From: Symsagittifera roscoffensis
Lineage: Eukaryota > Xenacoelomorpha > Acoela > Convolutidae
Assembly: GCF_963678635.1 (NCBI RefSeq)
Contig: NW_026971122.1
Coordinates: forward strand, 5,001 to 67,500
Direction of reading: 5' to 3'
DNA: 62,500 nucleotides
Part shown: piece by piece, positions 44,149 to 54,747 of the stretch
Layout: every line of letters begins with the position of its first letter
Position numbering within the stretch: position 1 is the first letter of the stretch
Translations under genes and position numbers: made by a program
Notes under the pieces: model-generated
Told to the model about the DNA's origin: nothing
What the model saw: only the letters and a program-made list of their open reading frames with translations
Databases searched by the model: none

Positions 44149-46003
44149 ACAAGAAGTTGGCAGGAGCGAAAAACGCTTGAAAGAAAGAACGGACGAGCAC
44201 CTGGCGAAGAACTTGTCGCGAATGACAAGAGAGGCGGAACAGCGAGAGTTACGCTTAAGAGACGACATGGAGAAGTTAAGAATTCAGCAAGAGCAGTCTC
44301 TTGGGACTCTTGACACAAAGATAGACGCGATGATGGAGAGGCGAACTCAGGCTATCATGGATAGGTTGGACGGGCTACTAAGCAGCAAGAGTGGACCAAA
44401 AGAAGGAGAACCGAACTCGGGAGGTCCCAGCAGGGAACCGAGGGTGAACTTCAATGAACATCAAAAGAGGAAGACGTATGGATCCACTAGAGGCAGGGGC
44501 AGTTCATCAGGCTATGCCACAAGGGGTAATGGAACATGGGGCCCGAAAAGTAGAACAAATTCAACGGGGAACAGACAAACCTCTAACGAACGACCAACGC
44601 AAGGCACACATGCGACTGGGAGAAGTGATTCCGGCAACAGGGGGCATGCGAGTCCGAGGAGGAGTCATGTGGGCCAAGCGGGAAACACTCACGGCGATTC
44701 GGATTGCAGGGATGCACCGCATACAGAGCCTCAGACGAGGTGTGAGGGCACTCAGGCGGGACACTCAAGGGATGCTACGGCAATGGCCACGGCATTTGAA
44801 CACCTAAATAGGTCTTTGGAGACATTCCTTACAAGGTTATCCAGAACCAAAGAACGCAGTGAGAAGTCCAGAAGAGTCTTTAAGAAACCAAGATGCTACA
44901 AAGACGAATCTGATGGCTGTATTGATACCTGGATAGAGGTAATGAAGCTGCATTTCGAGGAAGAGGACTTGTCGGAGAGACAGGAATGCAGTGCGCTCAC
45001 CAGCAACTTGGAAGGGACAGCCCTGAACTGTGTCATGGCCAAGAAGCAATATAAACGTGACACTGCTGAGAAAATCTTCGAAATCTTGTTAAACCGTTTC
45101 GGATCAGGGGTGCAGGGGCACCAGGCGATGATGCGCTTCGAGAAACGGAGGCAACGAGAAGATGAAACGATAGACAAGTTTCTCGATGATTTGGAAATGC
45201 TGAGAAGACGCAGCCAACCGGACGAGTCAAACCGAAGGATGAACCTGGCCTTAGCCTTAAAATTCATCGATGGTGTGAAGAATGATGAACTTCGTACGAT
45301 GCTAGCAACGCATTACACACTACTATCAACCAATGCGCCAACACCGGAGGAGTTGAGGCTCAAGTCAAAAGAGTATCTTTTGTTGAAACCTCCTTCGAGA
45401 TCTGGATACTACAAGAACAGTTATCGCAATTTTAACAACGGACCAGCAAACCAAGGGAACAATTGGTACAAACCCAGGGGTGATATGGACAAGAGACGCT
45501 CTTGTGCCAATTGCAGTTCAACGGAACATCATGTGTCAGCATGCCCAGCTTACAAACAAGGCATGAAAGCTTTAGGCTTTAGCCTCGAGGACGAAGTTGC
45601 GTCAGAATTGGACCATGAGGATTTCATGAGAGGAGTAATTGCGAAATTCGGCCCGAGCTGTTTCTTTTGCAACTTGGAAGGTCATTTTAAATCAGATTGT
45701 CCGCAATTCTGGGATGCAGTGGCAGACATAAAGCATCCAAGACATGAAGAAGCTTTGTCAGGAGTGAAAGCCAGCAAGGCTCGACTTTTGAATGAAGCAG
45801 AGGCACGCAGAAAAGAAAAACCTCAAGAGCTGGCGGCAAAGAAAATGCAAGCGGTAACAGAGGAGACACGTGAGCCGGAACCAGCAACTGCGGCTGATGA
45901 CTTCAAGATCGATTATAGGGCAGCCGCGAGGGATGCTCTAAATAGAGTACAGCAGGAATTGGTGACGAAAGAGATCGAACAAAAACTGAAACTTGAACTG
46001 TAA
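44149..46003 (+). pseudogene. gag: E2 gag, coiled coil, capsid-type region and two CCHC knuckles
   Basis: About 608 open codons. A heptad-rich start ('NLSRMTREAEQRELRLRDDM') is followed by a Ser/Gly/Arg-rich stretch (90-210). The retrotransposon Gag core (about 220-400) has 'DESDGCIDTWIEVMKLHFEE', 'NLEGTALNCV', 'FEILLNRFGSG' and 'FIDGVKNDELRTMLATHYT'. Knuckle 1 is 'CANCSSTEHHVSAC' and knuckle 2 is 'CFFCNLEGHFKSDC', both CX2CX4HX4C, with about 40 residues between. It ends at TAA 46001 by a frameshift, whereas E1 reads on. This places E2 gag and pro originally in one frame. Confidence 0.88.
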
Positions 46004-47216
46004 AAATGAGAAACTTCAGGAGCAACTGAATACCTTCGAAGCAACGGAGTTTGAAGAAACGAAAGCACCAAACAGTTTGAACATGAAACTTAAAGTGATC
46101 TCCGGTCAGAGGTTCGGCATGGCGCCGCAAGGAAACAAGATACAGTCGATAATCTCAGTGGCTGGACACCAGGTAATAAGAAATCTGAGTGAACCATCCG
46201 AGTTCACTTTGATGCATTTGGACACATATGCAGATTATCTGAGGCAGGTGGAGCCACGCACCGAGTCGAGAGCTGTGCGAGCACTACTAACGACGGGTGG
46301 CCCTCGCATGAAGAAACTTCATGGACGCTACCTAGAGGTCTATGGGCCGTATAAAATAATGCTGAACGTGGATGGAATCAGTATCTACACCAGGACTTAT
46401 GTAACAACAGATGATGACCAAATGGGGCAAATCTATTTGGGTGATGAGGAACTCAAAGTCCGCAGGATAGGCCATGACGCCATGATGGAACAAGACGCAG
46501 TACACATTGGGTATGAAGCAGATGTGACCGCACATCTGCTCGAAACCAACGGAACAAAACTCGGAGTCACAGGGCTTCTGGACACAGGAGCGGTAGTGAG
46601 TGTGATGCCGATGAAAACTTGGGAAAGAATGGGCTTCACGCGGGAAGATCTAGTTCCAACGAATCTCCGACTGACCGCCGCCAATCGAGGAGCTATCTAC
46701 GTGGCCGGAAGAACGCCAATAACGGTCCTCCACATGGGAGGACGGGATCTTTGGATGAGCTTCCTGGTGGTAGAGAATCTGGACGACGCCGACCAATTCA
46801 TCTTGGGCCGGGATTTTGTCAGGAATTTTAACGTGATGATTGACTTGAACAACGGTCTGATACGGATTAGAAACCCGGACCGAAAGTATGTTAAGAGACC
46901 AATTAATAGGATAATAACAGACGAAAACAAGGTACCAATTTTTGTGGTTAGAAAAGTAAAATTACAACCAGGACAAGCTGTGGTAGCAATTTTTAGAATG
47001 AGAAATTTGAATTCGTTAAGTGATATTAAACAGGTTTGCTTAGTACCGAATCCAAATAGTCAGAGTTCGGTGATTTTAGGCCGGAGCTTCTCGGTAACGC
47101 GAAACGGACTGTGTGTCAGTGTGTTGTTGAACACACTGGACACCACGGTTTCAATCCAGCGTGGAAAGAAGCTTGGCTACGTTTTGCCGATGAAGACCGA
47201 CTATGAGGAGACATAA
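45993..47216 (+). pseudogene. E2 protease region
   Basis: Pre-protease domain ('LDTYADYLRQ', 'YGPYKIMLNVDGISIYTR') followed by an aspartic protease with 'LLDTGAVVSVMP' (Asp codon at 46581), 'FLVVENLDDADQFILGRDFV', and a C-terminal 'GRSFSVTRNGLCVSVLLNT'. It ends at an in-frame TAA (47214) where E1 has Glu. The next frame continues in phase, so this is a nonsense mutation rather than a gene boundary. Confidence 0.88.
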
Positions 47217-48755
47217 AACTTGAAGAATTATAGTGTGAAAGACTGTCCTTATCATGCCAATAAAGATAAAATTTTAAAGAGGATTAATGAATTAAAATCT
47301 ATTCATAAATTGTTTTCAATAAAATCCGAAACGGACGATGGCTTATCAAGCTGCTCGAGTTTTCCGGAACGCTCCTCGTCATATGAACTAGAATCTGACA
47401 AACCGGTTTTGCCAGAGATAGAACAATTAAAAGGGAAAATAGGCGAGGGAGATTTCGAAAAATTGCGGGACCTCCTAAATCGGAACGCAGATGTGTTTTC
47501 AAAACAAAAGGCGGATATCGGTTGCTGTAATTTTGTCGAACACGAAATCGAACTAGAAGAAGGCGCCGTTCCCCATAGGGAAGGCGCAAGACGAATGACG
47601 CCACACAAATCGGAAGCGTGCCGAGCGGAAATAGAAATGTTGCTTGAATACGACATGATAGAACCCTCGAAATCGCCATGGGCTTGCGGGGTAGTAATGG
47701 CGAAAAAGAAAGGGGGGCAGCTTAGATTTTGTTGCGACTTTCGTTACTTGAACGCGGTAACGATAAAAGATGCGTACCCGATACCGCGAATAGACGAGAG
47801 CCTATCTAAGCTTGGTGATGCCAAGTTCTTCACCACATTGGACTTAGGTTCTGCCTTCTGGCAGGTACCTCTGCGGAAGAAGGACAGAGAGAAAACCGGA
47901 TTCGCGTGCGAATTGGGATTGTACCAGTGGAAGAGGATGCCCTTCGGCTTGTGCAATGCAACGGCCACTTTTCAAAGACTGATGGCTCAGGCTTTGACGA
48001 GAGTGACCAAGAAGTACGGGAATCTCGTGATGTGTTACGTGGATGACGTAGTCATAGCGACACCGACCCTGGAAGACCACATTGAGAGGCTCGATGAGGT
48101 CTATGGATGCATGAAAAGAGCTGGATTGAAGTGCAAACCATCGAAATGTGAAATCCTTAGGGATCCGATTAAGTACCTAGGAAGAATGGTGGATAGGCAT
48201 GGTGTGAGGCCGGACCCGGAAGCAGTGTTGACATGGAAGGCCCCCAGAAAGGACACACAGCTCCTGAGCTTCCTAGGGTTTGCCAATTACTACCGAGAAT
48301 TCATAAAAGGATATGCGGACAAGGTGTATCCGATGCAGAAGCTGATGCGCAACAAGGGGAAAAATTTCGAATGGAACGATGAGGCACAGGTTGCTTTCGA
48401 GAACATAAAGCGGGAACTGTGCGAAGCGCCAGTGCTGGGCATGCCTACAGAAAAGGGCATGTATGTTCTCGACACAGACGCATCGGTGGTAGCCATCTCA
48501 GGAATCTTGCATCAAGAGCAAGAATGGAACGGAAGAACAGTTCTCCGTCCCATTGCATACGGCAGCAAGGTCTTGAGTGACACAGAGATGAAATATGGCG
48601 CACCAAAAGCAGAAATGTTTGCAGTAGTCACCTTCGTGGAAAAGTACCGTGCACCTTCGACTGTCACCTTCGACTGCTCCCTTCAAGTTACGCGTGGACA
48701 ACAGAGCGTTATCCTGGTTGAAAACCTACTCGATGGATCAGAGTTATATTGGTAG
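47217..48755 (+). pseudogene. E2 reverse transcriptase and RNase H start
   Basis: RT with 'EYDMIEPSKSPWACG', 'LRFCCDFRYLN', 'TLDLGSAFWQVPL', 'KRMPFGLCNATATFQ', catalytic 'YVDD' at 48036-48047, 'CEILRDPIKYLG' and 'FLGFANYYREFIKGY'. RNase H follows ('YVLDTDASVV', 'AEMFAVVTFVEKYRA'). A frameshift near 48,650 ends the useful frame, and the remaining codons to 48755 are out of frame. Ty3/gypsy-type throughout. Confidence 0.92.
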
Positions 48756-49950
48756 ATGGATAGTCAGATTGGATGGCTACCATATGATAATCGAACATAG
48801 GATGCGTGATAAACACCAGAATGCTGACAGCCTCAGCAAGAAAACTGAGTTTTATGAAAGATTGGAACAGAAGCAGGCCAATCAGGCGGAAATAAAGGAG
48901 GGATTCTCGTTTCTGGACAAAGAAACTTATGAAGCGCTTCCCTTAACGAGATGGTTCAATAAGTCTGGACATCCAATTCCAGGGCACCCGGAGTTACCTG
49001 TAGAGAAAGCGGCCGAGATAAAGATCGTATCCAAGGAGGACCCAGTCCCCTTGGATCTGTTGCTGCGCTCGAACCTGGTCCAGCAAGAACTCTCTCGCAT
49101 GAACATAAACAGCCTCTCATTATTGGATAAAATGGTGCAAGTCACACCGCAAGTGATGCGGATGCTGGGTGGATTGTTAGAAAGAGAAGTGACCAGAGAT
49201 GACCCAGAGTGGACAGCAGCAGTGGCATCGCTAACAGTTAGTGAGAAGGTGAAGATCATGCCGTCCAGACGACAGCACGAAGAGAACGAGAGGGATTGTA
49301 GGACAATAGTTCAGCAACTAGTATCCTCAATACCCCAAGAGATTTTAACCAGTACTTCCTACGGACAGAGAGAACAAGGGAGCAGCAAGCGAAAGAAAAC
49401 CGTCACCTTTGTGGAGCAGGATAAGGAAGGTAAAAAGGTAGAACAAAATCTGCTGCAAGACTATTTGTCCGGGGAGACGAATGATGAAAAGAACCAGCGA
49501 TCACAAGATCAACACCCGGGACAAGAAAATTTGTCCGGGGAGTCTGAGATAGGCGAGAAGATTCCTGATGAGAAACAGGACCTAGAGAACAATGTTTTGT
49601 CCGGAGAGTTCAGATGGATGCGAAGAAGGCACAGACATGATCTGGAGGAGCGTGCAGTCTCCAGCACAACCTCTTCGACGAATGATGATTCCCGAAACTC
49701 AGGAATGGACACCTATTCAGACAGGAACTCGAGTTCGGGATCAGAACTGTCAGAACTAGCGATACACACGCTACTAGTGGAAACTCGGGCAAGGGACCTG
49801 AACAGAGAAGTGTACCAGGATCCTGACAGTGATCGCTACCTAATACCAAGCGAAAGAGTCTTTGACAACGCAGCGGATGACTTGGAGACGATAGCGGTAT
49901 CGAAACGTTCGATAAGCCTGTTGCCGCAAAAAAGAGGTAGTCAGGACTGA
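48649..49950 (+). pseudogene. E2 RNase H C-terminus and long linker
   Basis: Resumes at 'FKLRVDNRALSWLKTYSMDQ' (RNase H) and 'HQNADSLSKKTEFYER'. It then runs through about 330 polar, acidic residues with little similarity to known domains. Near 49467-49664 there are three 22-residue repeats starting 'LSGE'. A frameshift near 49,930 ends the frame before integrase. E1 has a linker of similar length and composition, so it is a real feature of this lineage. Confidence 0.8.
49467..49664 (+). repeat. 66-bp triplicate carrying PPT-like motifs
   Basis: 'gtccggggag' at 49467, 'gtccggggagt' at 49533 and 'gtccggagagt' at 49599, exactly 66 bp apart, within the RNase H-integrase linker. At protein level it gives LSGE every 22 residues. 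E1 carries one 'gagtccggggagt' in the same linker. Confidence 0.7.
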
Positions 49951-51570
49951 TCTTCAGCCGTTTAAACAAGAAACACAGCCATTGGCGAAAATTTGGTGCG
50001 TTAAGATGGAAGAAGACACACACTAGCCCAACGAGCTGAATAGTCAGATGAGGGTCGTGAAGACGTACTTAAAGGCGAGATACCGACTCTCGGACTTTCT
50101 AAGGGCGCAGAGAAATGATCGCATGACAAGCAACCTGAAAAGGTGGATCGAGAATGGTTCGCCGGATAAAGAGGACCTCGAGGAAGATAGTTATCGCATC
50201 TTGAGACAATACTTCATGCAGAAGGAAGGGAGGTTATATTTGAACAAGGACGGGATCGTGGCTTGCAAAAGAAGAGAGGAAGACAGAGTCCTATACAAGT
50301 ATAACGCGATAGTGTTACCGCAACTCTATCAGACAGAACTATTTTTCAGGTCACATGATCAGATGGGCCATCAGGGGATCGACAAAGTATATCAGAGGAT
50401 CCTGAAGCGCTTTGAATGGCCTGGGATGAAAAAGGCATGCGAGAAATGGGTAACAGCATGTCTGTCATGCCAACAGGTCAAGGATCCAAGGAAGTTGCGA
50501 TTTCCTTTACAATCGATCGAGTCGTCTGAAGTCAACGAGGTGGTGCAAATAGATCACCAAAAGATATGCATGACAGACAATGGTTACAATCAGGTGCTGG
50601 TCATGATAGATCATTTTACGAAGTATGCAGAGGCCGTGCCCTGCATAACAGCCTCGGCGGAAGAGACATGCGACCACCTGATCAACACGTGGATAGCAAG
50701 ACATGATTGTCCGATGACGTTTCAATCGGATAATGGAACAGCTTTCGTAGGAGAGCTTACGAAAGAGCTTATGAGACGCTCACAGGTCGCTCAGGCTCAC
50801 TCCACAACATACCACCCTCAGACGAATGGCTTAGTGGAAAGACAGAATAGGACGTTAGTGTCGATGCTGAGAGTATATTGTTCCAGGTACATGACCGATT
50901 GGGACATATACCTTCCACAGGTGATGGGAGCATATAACAGCACGCAACACTCCACCACCGGAGTCAGTCCACACATGATGCTAACTGGGCACGAAAAGTC
51001 TTTACCCTTAACCTTCTTTTACCCAGAGTATGAGGGAAAGAAAACGTCCCCACAGGTCTACGTGAGGGATGTGATCAGACGCCAACAGGAGTTGAACGAT
51101 TTGTGTAGACGAAATACTCAGCAGGCACAGGCAAGGCAGAGGAAAAGATTCGACAAGAAAGCAGCTGGTGCAAAGGCTTACTCGGTGGGAGACTACGTAT
51201 GGGTATTTCAGAACGTTATACCACCGAAAAGGACGAAAAAGCTCCTAAAAAGTGGAGGGGACCCTTCATGATTACAGAGGTGCACCAGGAGGGACGCTTT
51301 TATAGACTGAGTACTGGCCGAGCAGCCCACTACGAGAACATAAAGCCACACAATCCATCGACAGAAGACTGGTGTATACCTGCAGACATGGAAGAAGGGG
51401 ATTATCTAATGATGAATCCTGCTTGTGAGGTCAATGAAAAAGGCACCAGGGAGAAGAACGATGGAAACGAAGTCGTAGAGGAAGGTACGGATACACCGCT
51501 GGACCTGGATCCAAACGAACAGATTGAAGCGGACGATGAAACCTTACCCTACGCAGAGGAAGATTGGTAG
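49951..51570 (+). pseudogene. E2 integrase and GPF-type C-terminal module
   Basis: After a frameshift and a TAG near 50,026 (E1 has Asn there), the frame from 50048 gives an HHCC domain ('SHDQMGHQG', 'CLSCQQVK') and a DD35E core: 'VQIDHQK', 'FQSDNGTAF', 'TNGLVERQNRT'. The second Asp and the Glu are separated by 35 residues. Then come 'LPQVMGAYNSTQHSTTG' and 'YVWVFQNVIPP'. A frameshift near 51,250 moves to the frame starting in 'KKWRGPFMITEV' and running to TAG 51568, which sits at an Asn codon of E1. Reading continues in phase into the macrodomain segment. Confidence 0.9.
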
Positions 51571-52659
51571 GATCCCGAACAGATAGAGGTTCCCAAGAAC
51601 TTGGAACCGGATCTTCCGTTCACGATACAGACTCGTCAGAAGGACGGGAAGAGACCAAGGATAGATCTGAAGAAGATAGTGGAGGAAGTAGTGGGTCTAG
51701 AGGAAATCACTGTGTCACAAGACAATGTCATAGTCGATGATCAAGACGATGAGTGGGTTGACGACTGGTCAAAACCCGAGGTAGAATTCGACGACGAGCA
51801 ACAGCAGTCTTACGAACAAGACTTGACGAACCTGCGTGTCTTAGAGTGGCTGAATGAAACGACCTCGGATCCTGAGGAGACCAGTGTCACGATTCAAGAC
51901 GTAGATCGTGAAAGCATGAAATGCGTCAAGACCGAACGAGATGATCCTTCCTGGGCTGCCCAGGAAGGACGACTACTCATTCCGGCTTCTAACCTCGACT
52001 TGATACCCGGTGATACGGGGACGTCGATGGATGTTTTTGTCCGGGGAGTGGGGGTAGGACTTACCCACACTGAAAACTTGATAATAAAAAAATTAAGAAT
52101 AGCAAGAGAAACAGGAGACTTAGAAGCAGAGACAGGCGAAGAACCTAAGAAACCTGACAAAGGCAGGGTAGTTGAGTCATATTTTAACTTATCAAATGAA
52201 TATTCAAGTAACATAATACTAACAGACAGTGATTTCATACTCACAAACAGAACATGTGCGATAGCAATCACAGCAGACATGAGTTTTAGGACAGCGTTAG
52301 CGGCAGATTTTAAGAGAGAATACAAAAACGTGGAATTCCTTTGGAAGCAAAGACCAGGGTTAGGGGGCGTAGCAGCCTTACCTCCGGCGGCGTCGCAGAT
52401 ACCGGGAAAATACCTATGCTTCTTGGTAACGAGGGCGACGGAGAAGCAGCACGTGAACCCAGAGAACCTAGTCTTGTCTTTGACGAGGCTGAGGGACTTC
52501 CTTGTGGAAATGGACGTGAAGGAGCTCTCGCTTCCAGCGTACGATCCAAACAAAGGAAGACTGCATCCTCGGGAATTGTACGCGCTTGTACACGTGATAT
52601 TCTCTGATACGAACATACAAGTATATCTACTTAAGAAATATTACTTAAGTATAGGCTGA
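51571..52659 (+). pseudogene. E2 ORF1 C-terminal extension with macrodomain-like fold
   Basis: In phase with the integrase frame, separated only by TAG 51568. Acidic linker, then 'FVRGVGVGLTHTENLIIKKL' and a macrodomain-like region: 'DSDFILTNRTCAIAITADMS', 'DFKREY', 'RPGLGGVAALPPA', 'GKYLCFLVTR', 'LVLSLTRLRDFLVEMDVKEL', 'SLPAYDPNKGRL', 'NIQVYLLKKYYLSIG'. The order of strands and helices matches OARD1/TARG1-like macrodomains. The position corresponding to the TARG1 catalytic Lys appears to be Arg, and the Gly-rich loop before 'RL' is DPNKG, so hydrolase chemistry is probably absent. Ends at the same point as E1. Confidence 0.6.
52034..52070 (+). promoter_or_regulatory. E2 copy of the 37-nt identical block with PPT core
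   Basis: Exact match to E1 27774-27810 on the sense strand, including synonymous sites. Contains 'gtccggggagtgggggtagg'. Candidate central polypurine tract or other RNA/DNA signal. Confidence 0.55.
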
Positions 52660-53064
52660 GTGATGTGCGAAGGAGTGTTAGGCCAAAGACTAAGTTGTAT
52701 GTAAGATGTGTTATGTTATGTTATGTTATGTTAGGTTATTATGTGTTAGGTTATTAAGATCATGGGTAAGTAGGGGTTAGTGACCATGAACAACAAAATG
52801 ACGATCATAGGAATAGATCCAAAGTTTGGACTGTCCAATCTTAGGTCGAATTCCAAAATTTTAGAGACCGATTGATTTTAATAAATTTTAGGATAAACAT
52901 CTTTTTATTTGAACTGTTTTTAAGCAAATTTTAACGATATATGTTAAGGTGAAACTGACAAGTGTGATATTTGTGACTTCTTTTCTAGATCCTGATTGAT
53001 CATTTAATTACTCACTTGATTCAAAATCTTGGAATCAAAACCGAATCGAACTTGAAAGAATAGA
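52660..53064 (+). other. E2 ORF1-ORF2 spacer
   Basis: 405 non-coding bases with a 'tgttatgttatgttatgtta' microsatellite-like run (52707-52757) and a 3' splice-site-like motif before ORF2. Confidence 0.6.
52977..52988 (+). promoter_or_regulatory. E2 candidate 3' splice acceptor before ORF2
   Basis: 'cttcttttctag' followed by ATC, 76 nt upstream of the ORF2 ATG, parallel to the E1 acceptor in the same spacer. The surrounding spacer sequences are otherwise dissimilar. Confidence 0.45.
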
Positions 53065-54747
53065 ATGGATAACTTCAACTTGGATGAATTGGTGGACCTG
53101 GCATATGTAGAACCGATGATAGATGCGATCTATCGTCGGCTGATCGATCGAGACTTCGCTCTGGAGGACCCAGAGGTAGTCATGTTGCTGACCGCCCTGA
53201 TCAACATCTTGGGGTACGACAACCGTGGAGACCGCCCCACGGAAGTCCTGTTGATGGCAGCATATGGAGAAAGAGGAGTACTAGACCGCCCGAACATGAG
53301 AGTGATGAGGTGGAGAAACGGGGCTCTCTCAGGGAGTGACTTGGCGAATGAGCCTGGATTGGGAAGTTCTAGGACCTACCAACCAGGTGAGATGCCTATG
53401 CCCTCCAAGCCCAAACCTGGGTTGACGAGAATGCATCGGGAGATGAACAGCGAGGCGACCTCGTCTGGTTCACCACTGAGAGCAGCTGTGCCACCAAAAA
53501 GGGCGAAAGTAGGACAGGAAGTTCAGACGAACCAAACCATGCAAGATCTGGATGAGATGAACGATGAACTGAAAAGTACGAAGAAGGAGCTGGACGAGAT
53601 GACCAGAAGCATGCTCCAGATGGAGGAAGATCGGGACATGTGGAGAAAGTTGTTTGAAGACTGCAACAAAAAGCAGGGTCAAGAGATTGAGCGCTTAAGG
53701 CAGGAATACAAAGAGCGATCGGAGCAGATGGCGTTGACAACGGCCGTGGAGAAAGTTATACCTGCAAGGGATATTCCTCGTGGGCAGTCCCCGATGGAGC
53801 TCTTGACGCCTCGAGAAATGAGTCAAACAACGGAGACACGACTTCCAGTAGAGACAAATCGAGTAACGATCCCGGATCCTAGTGACCCCTTGGGTGACCC
53901 CGTCGTGGAACAGACAGTGAGGAAGCTGATAGAGACAGCTGGACGACTGGTCGCTAACAAGAATGCGCCAGGTTCCGGGGTGACTGCACCCTATGGAACG
54001 ATTGACGATACGGGCAAAGTACGACTCTCCCAGACCGTGATCAGACAAGGGATAAGTGACGTGACACCACTCATGGGGAGCTCGAGAATCCCAGAGAGGA
54101 AAGTACGGAAGATGCCAGCGAAGAAAGTGTCTCGCATAATAGACGTGCAAAAGAATAATCAATTGAAATATAATTTCACGGGAGTTCCGGAGACAGATCT
54201 GAGGGCCTGCTTCAATCGAGCTACTTGGAGCCCGGCAGTAAACCTGCAGCAACCACCACTCGGAACATCTCATCTGATACTGGGAGACAGCTTGGTCAGA
54301 GTGCTGTCGAATTTGAGGACCTCGTGGATCACCACGGTGATGGCCTTTGGAGGCGCGACGATAGCCCAATTATATCGGATGGTGGAACTGATGAATCCAG
54401 GGAGGATCCCCAATGTGTTGATCTTAGTTGGGACGAATGATATCTTCAGAGGTTCAGATGAACAGGAAGCATTATGGGAGTCAATGATGGTGTGTTTGTT
54501 TACGACCCTCTGGCAGAAATTCAATTGCGCGGTACTGACCGTTTGCACTGTGCCAATGAACGCGAGAAGACTGACAGCATCAGGAAATAGGCATAACGAG
54601 GAAGTCGTCAGGAGGAATAACATCCTGAGGAACCTCGCAAGTCGAAACGCCGGAAGAATGATCCTCATGGACATTGAACATGAGTTGAGAGCTATAGATC
54701 AGGCCAGACTGACCACGGAAGGCATCCACTTCGACAGTATCGAATGA
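53065..54747 (+). pseudogene. E2 ORF2, N-terminal module, coiled coil and SGNH hydrolase domain
   Basis: ATG at 53065 ('MDNFNLDELVDL'). Residues 20-70 are the module shared with E1. A coiled coil spans about 157-222. An SGNH hydrolase domain covers ~395-560: 'LILGDSLV' (GDSL at residues 407-410), a 'FGGAT' block II Gly, 'VGTNDIFRG' (Asn458), and 'TEGIHFD' (His555). The usual Asp three residues before the His is Glu552 here, while E1 keeps Asp, so this copy may have lost or weakened its catalytic triad. An in-frame TGA at 54745 (Gly in E1) interrupts, but the frame continues in phase at 54748. Confidence 0.82.

Noticed and set aside
51199-51570. A chromodomain after integrase
   Set aside because: The region has a GPF-type module ('WRGPFMITEV') but not the aromatic cage and fold pattern of a chromodomain before the acidic linker.
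51571-52659. The post-integrase domain as a dUTPase
   Set aside because: dUTPase motifs were not found. Strand/helix order and the 'GKYLCFLVTR' and 'SLPAYDP' motifs fit a macrodomain better.
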